From Panacagrimonas sp963975245 (GTDB lineage Bacteria; Pseudomonadota; Gammaproteobacteria; Nevskiales; Nevskiaceae): a stretch of DNA of 64,000 nt. Under the pieces are notes generated by a model. The model searched no databases. It saw only the letters and a list, made by a program, of their open reading frames with translations, and was not told where the DNA came from. This document shows, one piece after another, positions 1 to 12,400 of this stretch. The stretch covers positions 1-64,000 of the forward strand of contig CAXBFJ010000009.1 in NCBI GenBank assembly GCA_963975245.1, written 5' to 3'. The stretch's first letter is position 1. Each line of letters opens with the position of its first letter. The position numbers were made by a program, and so were the translations under genes.

Positions 1-57
1 ATTCGTGAAGGCGGCCGCACCGTCGGCGCCGGCGTGGTCACCAAGATCCTGGCCTGA
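1..57 (+). CDS. tuf: Elongation factor Tu, C-terminal end (partial)
   Basis: The first 18 codons before a TGA read IREGGRTVGAGVVTKILA, the typical C-terminus of bacterial EF-Tu (domain III). The protein delivers aminoacyl-tRNA to the ribosome as a GTP complex. Only this tail is in the window; the rest lies upstream. It is followed by a terminator, tRNA-Trp and secE, the common gammaproteobacterial order, which supports the call despite the short length. Confidence 0.9.
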   Translation: MREGGRTVGAGVVTKILA

Positions 58-84
58 TTTCGATCGGGCTTTCAAATCCACACA

Positions 85-112
85 GGGGCGCGTACAATCC
101 GCGCCCCTTTTG
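85..112 (+). terminator. Rho-independent terminator after tuf
   Basis: Perfect 8-bp stem GGGGCGCG (85-92) / CGCGCCCC (100-107) with a 7-nt loop, followed directly by TTTT. It lies 27 nt after the tuf stop and before tRNA-Trp. Confidence 0.8.
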
Positions 113-137
113 TTACGCGTAAACCAGCAGACGCGCT

Positions 138-213
138 AGGGGCGTAGCTCAATTGGTAGAGCGTCGGTCTCCAAAACCGAAGGTTGGGGGTTCGAAGCCC
201 TCCGCCCCTGCCA
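138..213 (+). tRNA. trpT: tRNA-Trp (anticodon CCA)
   Basis: A 76-nt cloverleaf can be folded by eye. The acceptor stem AGGGGCG (138-144) pairs with CGCCCCT (203-209). The D arm holds GCTC...GAGC, and the anticodon stem TCGGT/ACCGA presents CCA at 171-173. The T-loop is TTCGAAG, the discriminator base is G210, and CCA is encoded at 211-213. Its position between tuf and secE is conserved in many gammaproteobacteria. Confidence 0.97.
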
Positions 214-268
214 CTGGGCTGGCCCATTGGCTGTTGTTTTGATTAGGTTTTACGCGTTGGCTCACTCG

Positions 269-646
269 ATGGATTCCCAGAACCAAGCCTCACAAGCGCC
301 GCGCTTCGACTCCCTGTTGCTGCTCGCAGCCGTTTTGCTGCTGGTCGGCGCAATGGGAGCGTTCTATTACTTCGCCGGCGACTACAACCCCTTGATTCGT
401 ACGGGTGGGTTGCTCGCGACCGTTGCAGTGGCCCTGGCTATTGCCTATCAGACTGAGCTTGGAAAGACGGTCTGGTCCTATATCACGGGTGCGCGGGCCG
501 AACTGCGCAAAGTGGTGTGGCCAAGCAAGCAGGAAACCGTTCAGGCGACTTTGATGATTGCAGTGGTCGTGCTGATTCTCGCGCTGATGTTGTGGGGGCT
601 GGACTCCATGTTGCTGTGGGGCGTCAAGAGCCTGACCGGCCGCTAA
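269..646 (+). CDS. secE: Preprotein translocase subunit SecE
   Basis: SecE (125 aa from this start) is the clamp subunit of the SecYEG inner-membrane channel. Two hydrophobic segments lie in the first 60 residues and a third near the C-terminus. Between them sits the conserved amphipathic stretch ELRKVVWPSKQETVQATL, the SecE signature. This matches the three-TM enterobacterial type. A longer reading from TTG at 227 is open, but the ATG at 269 gives the family length; neither start has a good Shine-Dalgarno. nusG follows 21 nt downstream, the standard secE-nusG pair. Confidence 0.93.
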   Translation: MDSQNQASQAPRFDSLLLLAAVLLLVGAMGAFYYFAGDYNPLIRTGGLLATVAVALAIAYQTELGKTVWSYITGARAELRKVVWPSKQETVQATLMIAVVVLILALMLWGLDSMLLWGVKSLTGR

Positions 647-667
647 AGGACTAAAGCGAATATAACT

Positions 668-1201
668 ATGAGCAAGCGCTGGTACGTCGTTCACGCGTAT
701 TCCCAATACGAAAACAGTGTCAAAAAGGCGCTGGCCGAGCGTATTGGTCGGGCGAGCCTGCAGGACAGCTTCGGCGAAATCCTCGTGCCGACCGAAGAAG
801 TGGTCGAAATGAAGGAAGGTGTCAAGCGCACCACGGAGCGCAAATTCTTTCCCGGCTACGTTCTGGTCAACATGGAAATGAACGAGGACACCTGGCATCT
901 GGTCAAGTCCACGCCCAAGGTGCTCGGTTTCATCGGCGGTACGCCGGACAAGCCTGCGCCTATCAGCGAGAAGGAAGCCAATGCGATTCTCAACCGCGTT
1001 GAAGAGTCCGTTGAGAAGCCCAAGCCCAAGACGCTCTACGAGCCGGGCCAGGAAGTGCGCGTTGTGGATGGCCCGTTCGCCGATTTCTCGGGTGTCGTCG
1101 AGGAAGTCAATTACGAGAAGAGCCGCCTGAGGGTGGCTGTTCTGATCTTCGGGCGTTCAACGCCCGTCGAGCTGGAATTCAGCCAGGTTCAGAAGGGCTG
1201 A
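668..1201 (+). CDS. nusG: Transcription termination/antitermination protein NusG
   Basis: This 177-aa protein has normal NusG length. The N-terminal NGN domain starts SKRWYVVHAYSQYENSVKKAL and binds the RNA polymerase clamp. The C-terminal KOW domain, with EVRVVDGPFADFSGVVEEVN, contacts Rho or ribosomal protein S10. It raises elongation rate and couples transcription to translation. It lies between secE and rplK in the conserved order. Confidence 0.97.
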   Translation: MSKRWYVVHAYSQYENSVKKALAERIGRASLQDSFGEILVPTEEVVEMKEGVKRTTERKFFPGYVLVNMEMNEDTWHLVKSTPKVLGFIGGTPDKPAPISEKEANAILNRVEESVEKPKPKTLYEPGQEVRVVDGPFADFSGVVEEVNYEKSRLRVAVLIFGRSTPVELEFSQVQKG

Positions 1202-1306
1202 TGGAGTTTGCGGCCCTGGTGGGCTGCGGGAAGTTCAGGTTTCAGAAGTATTTTTGATGTTCAACCGGGGAGCCGCAAGGCGCTTGCACCCAACAGGAGT
1301 TTTTAG
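1202..1306 (+). promoter_or_regulatory. Leader of the rplKA (L11-L1) genes
   Basis: This 105-nt gap between nusG and rplK ends with AACAGGAGT, a good ribosome-binding site for rplK. In E. coli the L11 operon leader binds L1 for feedback control. I could not identify a specific L1-binding fold here by eye, so the regulatory role is inferred from position. Confidence 0.35.
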
Positions 1307-1741
1307 ATGGCCAAGAAAGTACAGGGCTACATCAAGCTGCAGATTCCGGCCGGCAAGGCCAACCCGTCACCGCCGATCGGCCCCGCACTGGGTCAGCAGG
1401 GCGTGAATATCATGGGTTTCTGCAAAGAGTTCAATGCAGCCACCCAGAAGTCCGAGCCCGGCATGCCGATTCCGGTCGTGATCACGGTCTATACCGACAA
1501 GAGCTTCAACTTTGTGATGAAGACGCCTCCGGCGTCCTACCTGATCAAGAAGGCTGTGGGTATCACTGCGGGTTCCAAGACGCCGAACACGGTCAAGGTC
1601 GGCAAGATCAATCGCAAGCAGCTCGAAGAGATTGCCACCATCAAGATGGCTGACCTCAACGCTGCGGATATGGATGCCGCGGTGAGAATCGTCGCCGGTA
1701 GTGCCCGCGCCATGGGCGTTGACGTTGAAGGGGTGATCTGA
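1307..1741 (+). CDS. rplK: 50S ribosomal protein L11
   Basis: A 144-aa protein beginning MAKKVQGYIKLQIPAG, with the family signature PSPPIGPALGQQGVNIM near residue 22. L11 binds the GTPase-associated centre of 23S rRNA and is needed for the RelA stringent response. The start is preceded by AGGAGT. rplA begins 2 nt after its stop, so the two are translationally coupled. Confidence 0.98.
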   Translation: MAKKVQGYIKLQIPAGKANPSPPIGPALGQQGVNIMGFCKEFNAATQKSEPGMPIPVVITVYTDKSFNFVMKTPPASYLIKKAVGITAGSKTPNTVKVGKINRKQLEEIATIKMADLNAADMDAAVRIVAGSARAMGVDVEGVI

Positions 1742-1743
1742 AA

Positions 1744-2448
1744 ATGAGCCAGAACATCAAGCTGACCAAGCGCCAGAAAGCCCTAGCCACCAAGGTCGAA
1801 GAAGGAAAAATCTATTCTCTGGACCAGGCTCTGGACCTGATCAAGGACGTGGCGACCGCTAAGTTCAAGGAATCCGTCGACATGGCGGTGAACTTGGGTA
1901 TCGACGCCAAGAAGTCGGACCAGAACGTTCGCGGCTCCACCGTGTTGCCTCATGGCAATGGCAAGAGCGTGCGCGTTGCGGTGTTCACCCAGGGCGCCAA
2001 GGCTGAGGAAGCTGCCGCTGCCGGTGCTGACGCCGTGGGCATGGATGACCTCGCTGCCAAGATGAAAGACGGCGACATGAACTATCAGGTCGTCATTGCC
2101 AGCCCGGACGCGATGCGCGTCGTGGGTCAGCTCGGCCAGTTGCTTGGTCCGCGTGGCCTCATGCCCAACCCCAAGACCGGCACTGTGACTCCGGACGTTG
2201 CCACTGCAGTGAAGAACGCCAAGGCCGGTATGGCCAAGTTCCGCACTGACAAGGCCGGCATTCTTCACTGCTCGATCGGCTCCGCTGATTTCGACAAGCA
2301 GAAGATCATGGAGAACATGCTGGCGGTGATGCGAGACATCCGCAAGCACAAGCCGACAACATCCAAGGGTGTCTACGTCAAGAAGGTCACGCTTTCCACG
2401 ACCATGGGACCTGGTATCCGGGTCGACGTAGGCTCTCTGCCGGACTGA
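1744..2448 (+). CDS. rplA: 50S ribosomal protein L1
   Basis: This 234-aa protein has the L1 signature around LGPRGLMPNPKTGTVTPDV and the usual two-domain length. It forms the mobile L1 stalk by the E site and in many bacteria represses its own operon by binding the leader mRNA. It sits 2 nt after rplK. Confidence 0.98.
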   Translation: MSQNIKLTKRQKALATKVEEGKIYSLDQALDLIKDVATAKFKESVDMAVNLGIDAKKSDQNVRGSTVLPHGNGKSVRVAVFTQGAKAEEAAAAGADAVGMDDLAAKMKDGDMNYQVVIASPDAMRVVGQLGQLLGPRGLMPNPKTGTVTPDVATAVKNAKAGMAKFRTDKAGILHCSIGSADFDKQKIMENMLAVMRDIRKHKPTTSKGVYVKKVTLSTTMGPGIRVDVGSLPD

Positions 2449-2472
2449 TCGGCAGGCAAGTTTTGATGTGTG

Positions 2473-2487
2473 GCCCCCTCAAGGGGC
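2473..2487 (+). terminator. Small hairpin after rplA
   Basis: GCCCC (2473-2477) pairs with GGGGC (2483-2487) over a 5-nt loop. No T tract follows, so this is at most a partial terminator or mRNA processing element at the start of the rplJ leader. Confidence 0.3.
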
Positions 2488-2500
2488 TGCATCGTCGAAG

Positions 2501-2566
2501 ACCGTATGTGGTTCCGGCAGTTCTCTGCCGGCGCATTAAAGGCAGCGATGCCGCATACGCAGACGG
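2501..2566 (+). promoter_or_regulatory. L10 autoregulatory mRNA leader (rplJL)
   Basis: A nested fold is visible upstream of rplJ. The outer helix is formed by 2501-2511 (ACCGTATGTGG) pairing with CCGCATAC (2551-2558) and ACGGT (2562-2566). Inside is a perfect hairpin, CCGGCAG (2514-2520) / CTGCCGG (2525-2531), with a TTCT loop. In bacteria, L10 or the L10-L12 complex binds such a leader and represses its own synthesis. The pairing is read directly; the binding is inferred from position and family knowledge. Confidence 0.6.
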
Positions 2567-2683
2567 TGTAACCAAAAGCTGATTGAAAGTAGTTCGATTT
2601 GCTGGCGGCGAAACCGTGAGGTGGGACAGCACTTGCAAAAGCGCTGGCCCGTTCGTCAACAGTAGCACCAGGAGCAAATTTGC

Positions 2684-3214
2684 ATGGCTTTAAGATTGAA
2701 TGACAAGAAGGCCCTGGTTGCGGAAGTCAATGAAGTTGCGTCCAAGGCGCTTTCGGCAGTCGCTGCCGAATATCGCGGTCTGAGCGCTGGCAAGTTCGAC
2801 GTTCTGCGTGCACAGGCCCGTGAAAACGGGATCTATCTGCACGTGATCAAGAACACGCTGGCAAAGCGGGCTGTAGAAGGCACTGAGTTCGAGTGCTTGG
2901 ATCCTGCGCTGACCGGTCCACTCGTCCTCGGATTCTCTCTGGATGATCCGGGTTCGGTTGGTCGAGTCATCAAGGATTTTGCCAAGGAGAATGATGCGCT
3001 GAAGGTCACGGCGGTCGCCGTTGGCGGCACCCTTTATGGGGCCGGTGATCTTGATCGACTTGCTGCATTGCCGACCAAGGAGCAGGCGCTGTCGCTGCTC
3101 ATGGGCGTCATGAAGGCACCGATCGCTCAGTTCGTCCGCACCGTCAACGAGCCCACTGCCAAGTTTGTGCGTACGGTCAAGGCCGTCGCCGATTCCAAGC
3201 AGGAAGCCGCGTAA
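2684..3214 (+). CDS. rplJ: 50S ribosomal protein L10
   Basis: A 176-aa L10 protein beginning MALRLNDKKALVAEVNEVA. The N-terminal rRNA-binding domain contains the conserved stretch VIKNTLAKRAVEGTEF. The C-terminal helix anchors L7/L12 dimers. The start follows AGGAGC. It lies in the standard rplJ-rplL-rpoB-rpoC order. Confidence 0.98.
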   Translation: MALRLNDKKALVAEVNEVASKALSAVAAEYRGLSAGKFDVLRAQARENGIYLHVIKNTLAKRAVEGTEFECLDPALTGPLVLGFSLDDPGSVGRVIKDFAKENDALKVTAVAVGGTLYGAGDLDRLAALPTKEQALSLLMGVMKAPIAQFVRTVNEPTAKFVRTVKAVADSKQEAA

Positions 3215-3285
3215 GGCGCACTTCACTGATATCTGCATTCAGCAATCGTAACCACACGTAATACGTTTTATTTGGAGTAAATCAA

Positions 3286-3666
3286 ATGTCACTCAGCAAT
3301 CAAGAAATTCTTGACGCAATCGCCGAGAAGTCCGTCATGGACATCGTTGAACTCGTCAGCATGATGGAAGAGAAGTTTGGCGTTTCAGCCGCAGCCGCAG
3401 CTGTTGCAGCTGGCCCTGCCGCCGGTGGCGCCGCCGCCGCCCCTGCCGAAGAACAGACCGAGTTCACCGTCGTTCTGACCTCCTTCGGCGACAAGAAGGT
3501 CAACGTCATCAAGGCCGTTCGCGAAATCACCGGCCTGGGTCTGAAGGAAGCCAAGGACCTGGTCGAAGGCGCACCGAAGGACCTGAAGGAAGGCGTGAGC
3601 AAGGAAGACGCCGCCAAGATGAAGGCCATGCTGGAAGAAGCCGGCGCCAAGGTCGACGTCAAGTAA
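3286..3666 (+). CDS. rplL: 50S ribosomal protein L7/L12
   Basis: A 126-aa acidic protein. The N-terminal dimerisation domain (about 1-35) is followed by an Ala/Gly-rich flexible hinge and the C-terminal factor-binding domain with KKVNVIKAVREITGLGLKEA. It forms the multi-copy stalk that recruits EF-Tu and EF-G. The start is preceded by TTTGGAGTAAATCAA. It is followed by the rpoB attenuator hairpin. Confidence 0.98.
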   Translation: MSLSNQEILDAIAEKSVMDIVELVSMMEEKFGVSAAAAAVAAGPAAGGAAAAPAEEQTEFTVVLTSFGDKKVNVIKAVREITGLGLKEAKDLVEGAPKDLKEGVSKEDAAKMKAMLEEAGAKVDVK

Positions 3667-3698
3667 GACTTGTCGTCTTCTGCTGCATCGCGGTATGC

Positions 3699-3731
3699 GC
3701 CGGACCGGAGGGCAACCCCCTCCGGTCCGGC
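3699..3731 (+). terminator. rplL-rpoB attenuator hairpin
   Basis: A perfect 14-bp GC-rich stem (3699-3712 with 3718-3731) closes a 5-nt CAACC loop. A short TTTT follows at about 3740, 9 nt past the stem. In enterobacteria a partial terminator at this spot makes rpoBC less transcribed than rplJL; position and shape fit that role. Confidence 0.75.
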
Positions 3732-3852
3732 CTGTCGCGTTTTCGCCGGAATTGGCAATGAGGAATGTGCTTTGAGGTCCTGATGAGCAAAGCCCAATCC
3801 CGATTGTCTATTCCCTAGCTGTAAAAACCGTTGTTGTATTGCGAGGTCACGA

Positions 3853-6800
3853 ATGTCGTATTCGTTCACTGAGAAGAAGCGCATCCGAAAGGATTTCAGC
3901 AAATTGCCTGAAACGCGCGAAATTCCCTATCTGCTTGCCACGCAGATCGATTCCTACCATGCCTACCTGCAGGCCGATCTGCCGCAGTCAAAGCGCAAGG
4001 AAGCGGGCCTTCAAGCCGCGTTCAAGTCTGTGTTCCCGATGGTGTCCTACAACGGCGCCGCTGCGCTCGAGTTTGTGAAGTATCGCCTCGATGAGCCGGT
4101 CTTTGAAGAAGTGGAATGCCGTGTCCGTGGCCTGACTTTCGCAGCGCCGCTCAAGGTCACGGTGAAGCTGATCATCTACGATCGCGAATCCAAGGAAAAG
4201 AAAGTCAAGGAAGTCCGCGAGCAGGAAGTTTATCTCGGCGAAATGCCGCTGATGACCGATCACGGCACCTTCATCATCAACGGCACCGAGCGTGTCGTGG
4301 TGAGCCAGTTGCATCGATCACCCGGCGTGTTCTTTGATCACGACAAGGGCAAGACGCACAGCTCCGGCAAACTGCTGTACAGCGCGCGCATCATCCCGTA
4401 CCGCGGCTCCTGGCTGGACTTCGAGTTCGACCCGAAGGACAACCTTTTCGTCCGTATCGATCGTCGCCGCAAGCTGCCCGCCACCATCCTGTTGCGCGCG
4501 CTGGGTTACGACAACGAGCAGATGCTCGAAATGTTCCACGAAACCACCGGCTTCGAGCTGCAGGAAGAAGGTGCATTGATGGAGCTGGTGCCGGAACGTC
4601 TGCGCGGCGAAAAAGCGCAGTTCGACATCATGGCTGGCAACAAGCTCATCGTTGAGGCTGGCCGTCCGATCACCGCGCGCCACGTCAAGCAGATCCGTGA
4701 TGCCGAGATTCGTCATCTGGAAGTGCCGGACACCTATATTGTCGGCCGTGTGCTGGCTCGTAATCTCATTGACGAGAACAGCGGCGAAGTCATTGCCTAC
4801 GCCAACGCAGAGATTACGGAAGCCGATCTTCCCAAGTTCCGCGAGGCCGGCATTACCGAATTGCCGACGCTTTATTTCAACGAAGTGGACAAGGGGCCTT
4901 ACGTCTCGACCACGCTGAACATTGATCCGACCACCAACCGCCTTGAGGCGCTGGTTGAGATCTACCGCATGATGCGCCCCGGCGAGCCGCCGACCAAGGA
5001 CGCAGCGGAAGCACTGTTTGCCGGACTGTTCTTCGCGCCTGAGAAGTACGACCTGTCATCGGTCGGACGCATGAAGTTCAACCGCCGTCTGCGCCGTGAA
5101 GAAATCACCGGCCCGGGCGTGCTGGATAACGACGACATCGTGGCCGTCATGTCCCAGATCATCGCCATCAAGAACGGCGAGGACATCACTGACGATATCG
5201 ACCACCTCGGAAACCGCCGTATTCGCGCAGTCGGCGAAATGGCTGAGAATGTTTTCCGCACCGGCCTGGTCCGAGTGGAACGCGCGGTTCGTGAGCGCCT
5301 TGCGCTGGCGGAAGCCGACAATCTCACCCCGCAGGATCTGATCAACGCCAAGCCCGTGGGCGCTGCGATCAAGGAATTCTTCGGATCCAGCCAGCTGTCG
5401 CAGTTCATGGATCAGAACAACCCGCTGTCGGAAGTCACGCACAAGCGTCGCGTGTCGGCCCTCGGCCCTGGCGGTTTGACCCGCGAACGCGCCGGCTTTG
5501 AAGTGCGCGACGTGCATCCCACGCACTACGGCCGCGTCTGCCCGATTGAAACGCCTGAAGGACCGAACATCGGTCTGATCAACTCGCTGGCTTGCTACGC
5601 GCGCACCAACGACTACGGCTTCCTCGAAACCCCGTACCGCATCGTCAAAGATGGCGCGGTGACCGACGAAATCGAGTATCTGTCGGCCATCGAAGAAGGT
5701 CGCTACGTTATTGCACAGGCAAACTCCGAGCTGGACGCCAAGAATCAGTTCAAGAATGACCTGATCTCGGCGCGTTTCCAGAACGAATTTGCGTTGATGA
5801 CGCCAGACCGTATCGAGTACATGGACGTCAGCCCCCGCCAGATCGTCTCGGTGGCCGCAGCGCTGATCCCCTTCCTCGAGCATGACGACGCCAACCGCGC
5901 CCTGATGGGTTCGAACATGCAACGTCAGGCGGTGCCGACGCTGCGCACCGAAAAGCCGCTGGTGGGCACGGGTATTGAGCGCCGCGTTGCCATCGACTCC
6001 GGCAATGCAATTACCGCAACCCGCGGTGGCGTGGTCGACAAGGTTGATGCTTCGCGCGTCGTGGTTCGCGTCTTTGATGACGAGACCGTCGCCGGCGAAG
6101 CAGGCGTGGATATCTACAGCCTGGTCAAGTACACCCGCTCCAACCAGAACACCTGCATCAACCAGAAGCCTCTGGTGCGTCCGGGCGACAAGGTTGAGCG
6201 CGGAGACGTGTTGGCCGATGGCCCGAGTACTGATCTGGGTGAGCTGGCGCTCGGCCAGAACATGCTGATCGCCTTCATGCCCTGGAACGGCTACAACTTC
6301 GAAGACTCCATCCTGATTTCGGAGCGCGTGGTTGAAGAGGATCGTTTCACCACGATCCACATCGAAGAGCTCACCTGTGTCGCACGTGAAACCAAGCTCG
6401 GCTCGGAAGAAATTACGGCGGATATTCCCAACGTGAACGAAACCGCGCTGCGCAAGCTCGACGAAAGCGGCATCGTCTACATTGGTGCTGAGGTACAGGC
6501 AGGCGATCTTCTCTGCGGCAAGGTCACGCCCAAGGGCGAAACCCAGCTGACGCCGGAAGAAAAACTACTGCGTGCCATCTTTGGCGAAAAAGCCTCCGAC
6601 GTAAAAGACACTTCGCTGCGCGTCCCGGCCGGCATGGACGGCACCGTGATCGACGTTCGCGTCTTCACCCGCGAAGGCGTCACCAAGGACAAGCGAGCAC
6701 TGTCGATCGAAGAGTCCGAACTCGCCGCAGTGCGCAAGGATCTCAATGACCAGCAGCGCATCTTTGAGGACGACATCTACGCACGTCTGCGCAATCTGCT

Positions 6801-7929
6801 GATCGGCAACAAGGCTGATGGCGGCCCGAACAAGCTCAAGAAGGGTGCGGAGATCGATGGTGAATACCTCGACTCCATCGAGCGCGAGAAGTGGTTCGAA
6901 ATCCGTCTGCAGGATGAGTCGGTTCAGTCACAGCTCGAAGCGGCTACCAAGCAGCTCAAGGATCAGCGCGCCTACTTTGATCAGCGCTTTGATTCCAAGA
7001 AGCGAAAGATCACCGCCGGCGACGAGCTGTCTCCGGGCGTGCTCAAAATGGTCAAGGTCTACCTCGCCGTGCGTCGTCGCGTGCAGCCGGGTGACAAGAT
7101 GGCCGGCCGTCACGGAAACAAGGGCGTGATCTCGCAGATCGTGCCAGTCGAAGACATGCCGCACATGGAAGACGGCACGCCGGTCGATATCGTGCTCAAC
7201 CCGCTGGGCGTGCCTTCACGTATGAACATCGGGCAGCTGCTCGAAGTGCATATGGGATGGGCGGCCAAGGGCATCGGCAACAAGATTGATGAAATGATTC
7301 GCCAGCAACAGGCAGTGGGCGATATCCGCAAGCTGCTCGAGAAGATCTACATCGGCAAGGCCGTCAAGCCAGAACGGCTCGACGAGTTCAATGACGAAGA
7401 GATCATGGTTCTGGCCAAGAACCTCATCCACGGTCTGCCCATTGCCACACCTGTGTTTGACGGCGCAACCGAAGAAGAGATCAAGGATCTGCTCGAGCTG
7501 GCCGACCTGCCACGCTCCGGACAGGCCAATCTGATCGATGGCCGTACCGGCGATCCGTTCTCACGTCCGGTCACCGTGGGCTACATGTACATGCTCAAGC
7601 TCAACCACTTGGTGGATGACAAGATGCATGCACGTTCCACCGGTCCTTACTCGCTGGTCACGCAGCAGCCGCTGGGTGGTAAGGCGCAGTTCGGTGGTCA
7701 GCGATTTGGTGAGATGGAAGTCTGGGCGCTGGAAGCCTACGGCGCGGCCTACACCCTGCAGGAAATGCTGACGGTGAAGTCCGACGACACCAACGGCCGT
7801 ACCCGCATGTACAAGTCCATCGTCGATGGCGATCACCGCATGTCAGCCGGCATGCCGGAGTCGTTCAACGTCTTGGTCAAGGAAATTCGATCCATCGGTT
7901 TGAACATCGAGCTGGAACAGAACCCCTGA
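3853..7929 (+). CDS. rpoB: DNA-directed RNA polymerase subunit beta
   Basis: A 1358-aa beta subunit of usual proteobacterial length. The rifampicin-pocket cluster is intact, with SSQLSQFMDQNNPLSEVTH followed by KRRVSALGPGGL, i.e. wild-type Asp, His and Ser at the common resistance sites. The C-terminal region contains GGKAQFGGQRFGEMEVWALE. Beta forms one claw of the enzyme and much of the active site. The start ATG follows GCGAGGTCACGA. rpoC begins 56 nt downstream. Confidence 0.99.
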   Translation: MSYSFTEKKRIRKDFSKLPETREIPYLLATQIDSYHAYLQADLPQSKRKEAGLQAAFKSVFPMVSYNGAAALEFVKYRLDEPVFEEVECRVRGLTFAAPLKVTVKLIIYDRESKEKKVKEVREQEVYLGEMPLMTDHGTFIINGTERVVVSQLHRSPGVFFDHDKGKTHSSGKLLYSARIIPYRGSWLDFEFDPKDNLFVRIDRRRKLPATILLRALGYDNEQMLEMFHETTGFELQEEGALMELVPERLRGEKAQFDIMAGNKLIVEAGRPITARHVKQIRDAEIRHLEVPDTYIVGRVLARNLIDENSGEVIAYANAEITEADLPKFREAGITELPTLYFNEVDKGPYVSTTLNIDPTTNRLEALVEIYRMMRPGEPPTKDAAEALFAGLFFAPEKYDLSSVGRMKFNRRLRREEITGPGVLDNDDIVAVMSQIIAIKNGEDITDDIDHLGNRRIRAVGEMAENVFRTGLVRVERAVRERLALAEADNLTPQDLINAKPVGAAIKEFFGSSQLSQFMDQNNPLSEVTHKRRVSALGPGGLTRERAGFEVRDVHPTHYGRVCPIETPEGPNIGLINSLACYARTNDYGFLETPYRIVKDGAVTDEIEYLSAIEEGRYVIAQANSELDAKNQFKNDLISARFQNEFALMTPDRIEYMDVSPRQIVSVAAALIPFLEHDDANRALMGSNMQRQAVPTLRTEKPLVGTGIERRVAIDSGNAITATRGGVVDKVDASRVVVRVFDDETVAGEAGVDIYSLVKYTRSNQNTCINQKPLVRPGDKVERGDVLADGPSTDLGELALGQNMLIAFMPWNGYNFEDSILISERVVEEDRFTTIHIEELTCVARETKLGSEEITADIPNVNETALRKLDESGIVYIGAEVQAGDLLCGKVTPKGETQLTPEEKLLRAIFGEKASDVKDTSLRVPAGMDGTVIDVRVFTREGVTKDKRALSIEESELAAVRKDLNDQQRIFEDDIYARLRNLLIGNKADGGPNKLKKGAEIDGEYLDSIEREKWFEIRLQDESVQSQLEAATKQLKDQRAYFDQRFDSKKRKITAGDELSPGVLKMVKVYLAVRRRVQPGDKMAGRHGNKGVISQIVPVEDMPHMEDGTPVDIVLNPLGVPSRMNIGQLLEVHMGWAAKGIGNKIDEMIRQQQAVGDIRKLLEKIYIGKAVKPERLDEFNDEEIMVLAKNLIHGLPIATPVFDGATEEEIKDLLELADLPRSGQANLIDGRTGDPFSRPVTVGYMYMLKLNHLVDDKMHARSTGPYSLVTQQPLGGKAQFGGQRFGEMEVWALEAYGAAYTLQEMLTVKSDDTNGRTRMYKSIVDGDHRMSAGMPESFNVLVKEIRSIGLNIELEQNP

Positions 7930-7985
7930 TGCTCCTGGCATCCGCAATCTGATTCAGTCCGACCCAACCGAATTCTGGAGTCACC

Positions 7986-12254
<4,269 letters not shown>

Positions 12255-12284
12255 TCACAGACCCTCATCAAGGTCTGAGCTTGC

Positions 12285-12314
12285 AAAAGGCCCCGCTACG
12301 GCGGGGCCTTTTTT
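12285..12314 (+). terminator. Rho-independent terminator after rpoC
   Basis: The stem AAAAGGCCCCGC (12285-12296) pairs with GCGGGGCCTTTTTT through a TACG tetraloop (12297-12300), with six T at 12309-12314. A-rich and T-rich arms make it potentially bidirectional. It closes the ribosomal/RNA polymerase block. Confidence 0.92.
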
Positions 12315-12400
12315 ATGCGTCAGGCGGCAGAAGCAAGCGCTCGACCTGGCTCGCTCCTCCAAAGCCGGCAATCCTCTCCCACACGCTCTAGAATTGTCCG

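Noticed and set aside
70..98. Promoter with TACAAT inside the tuf terminator
   Set aside because: The -35 match is poor and the hexamer lies in the terminator loop; not enough support.
227..268. TTG start extending SecE by 14 residues
   Set aside because: The ATG at 269 gives the family length and no better ribosome site is present at 227.
5056..6360. 434-aa antisense ORF opposite rpoB
   Set aside because: His/Gly/Val-rich translation with no known motif; mirrors rpoB codon bias.
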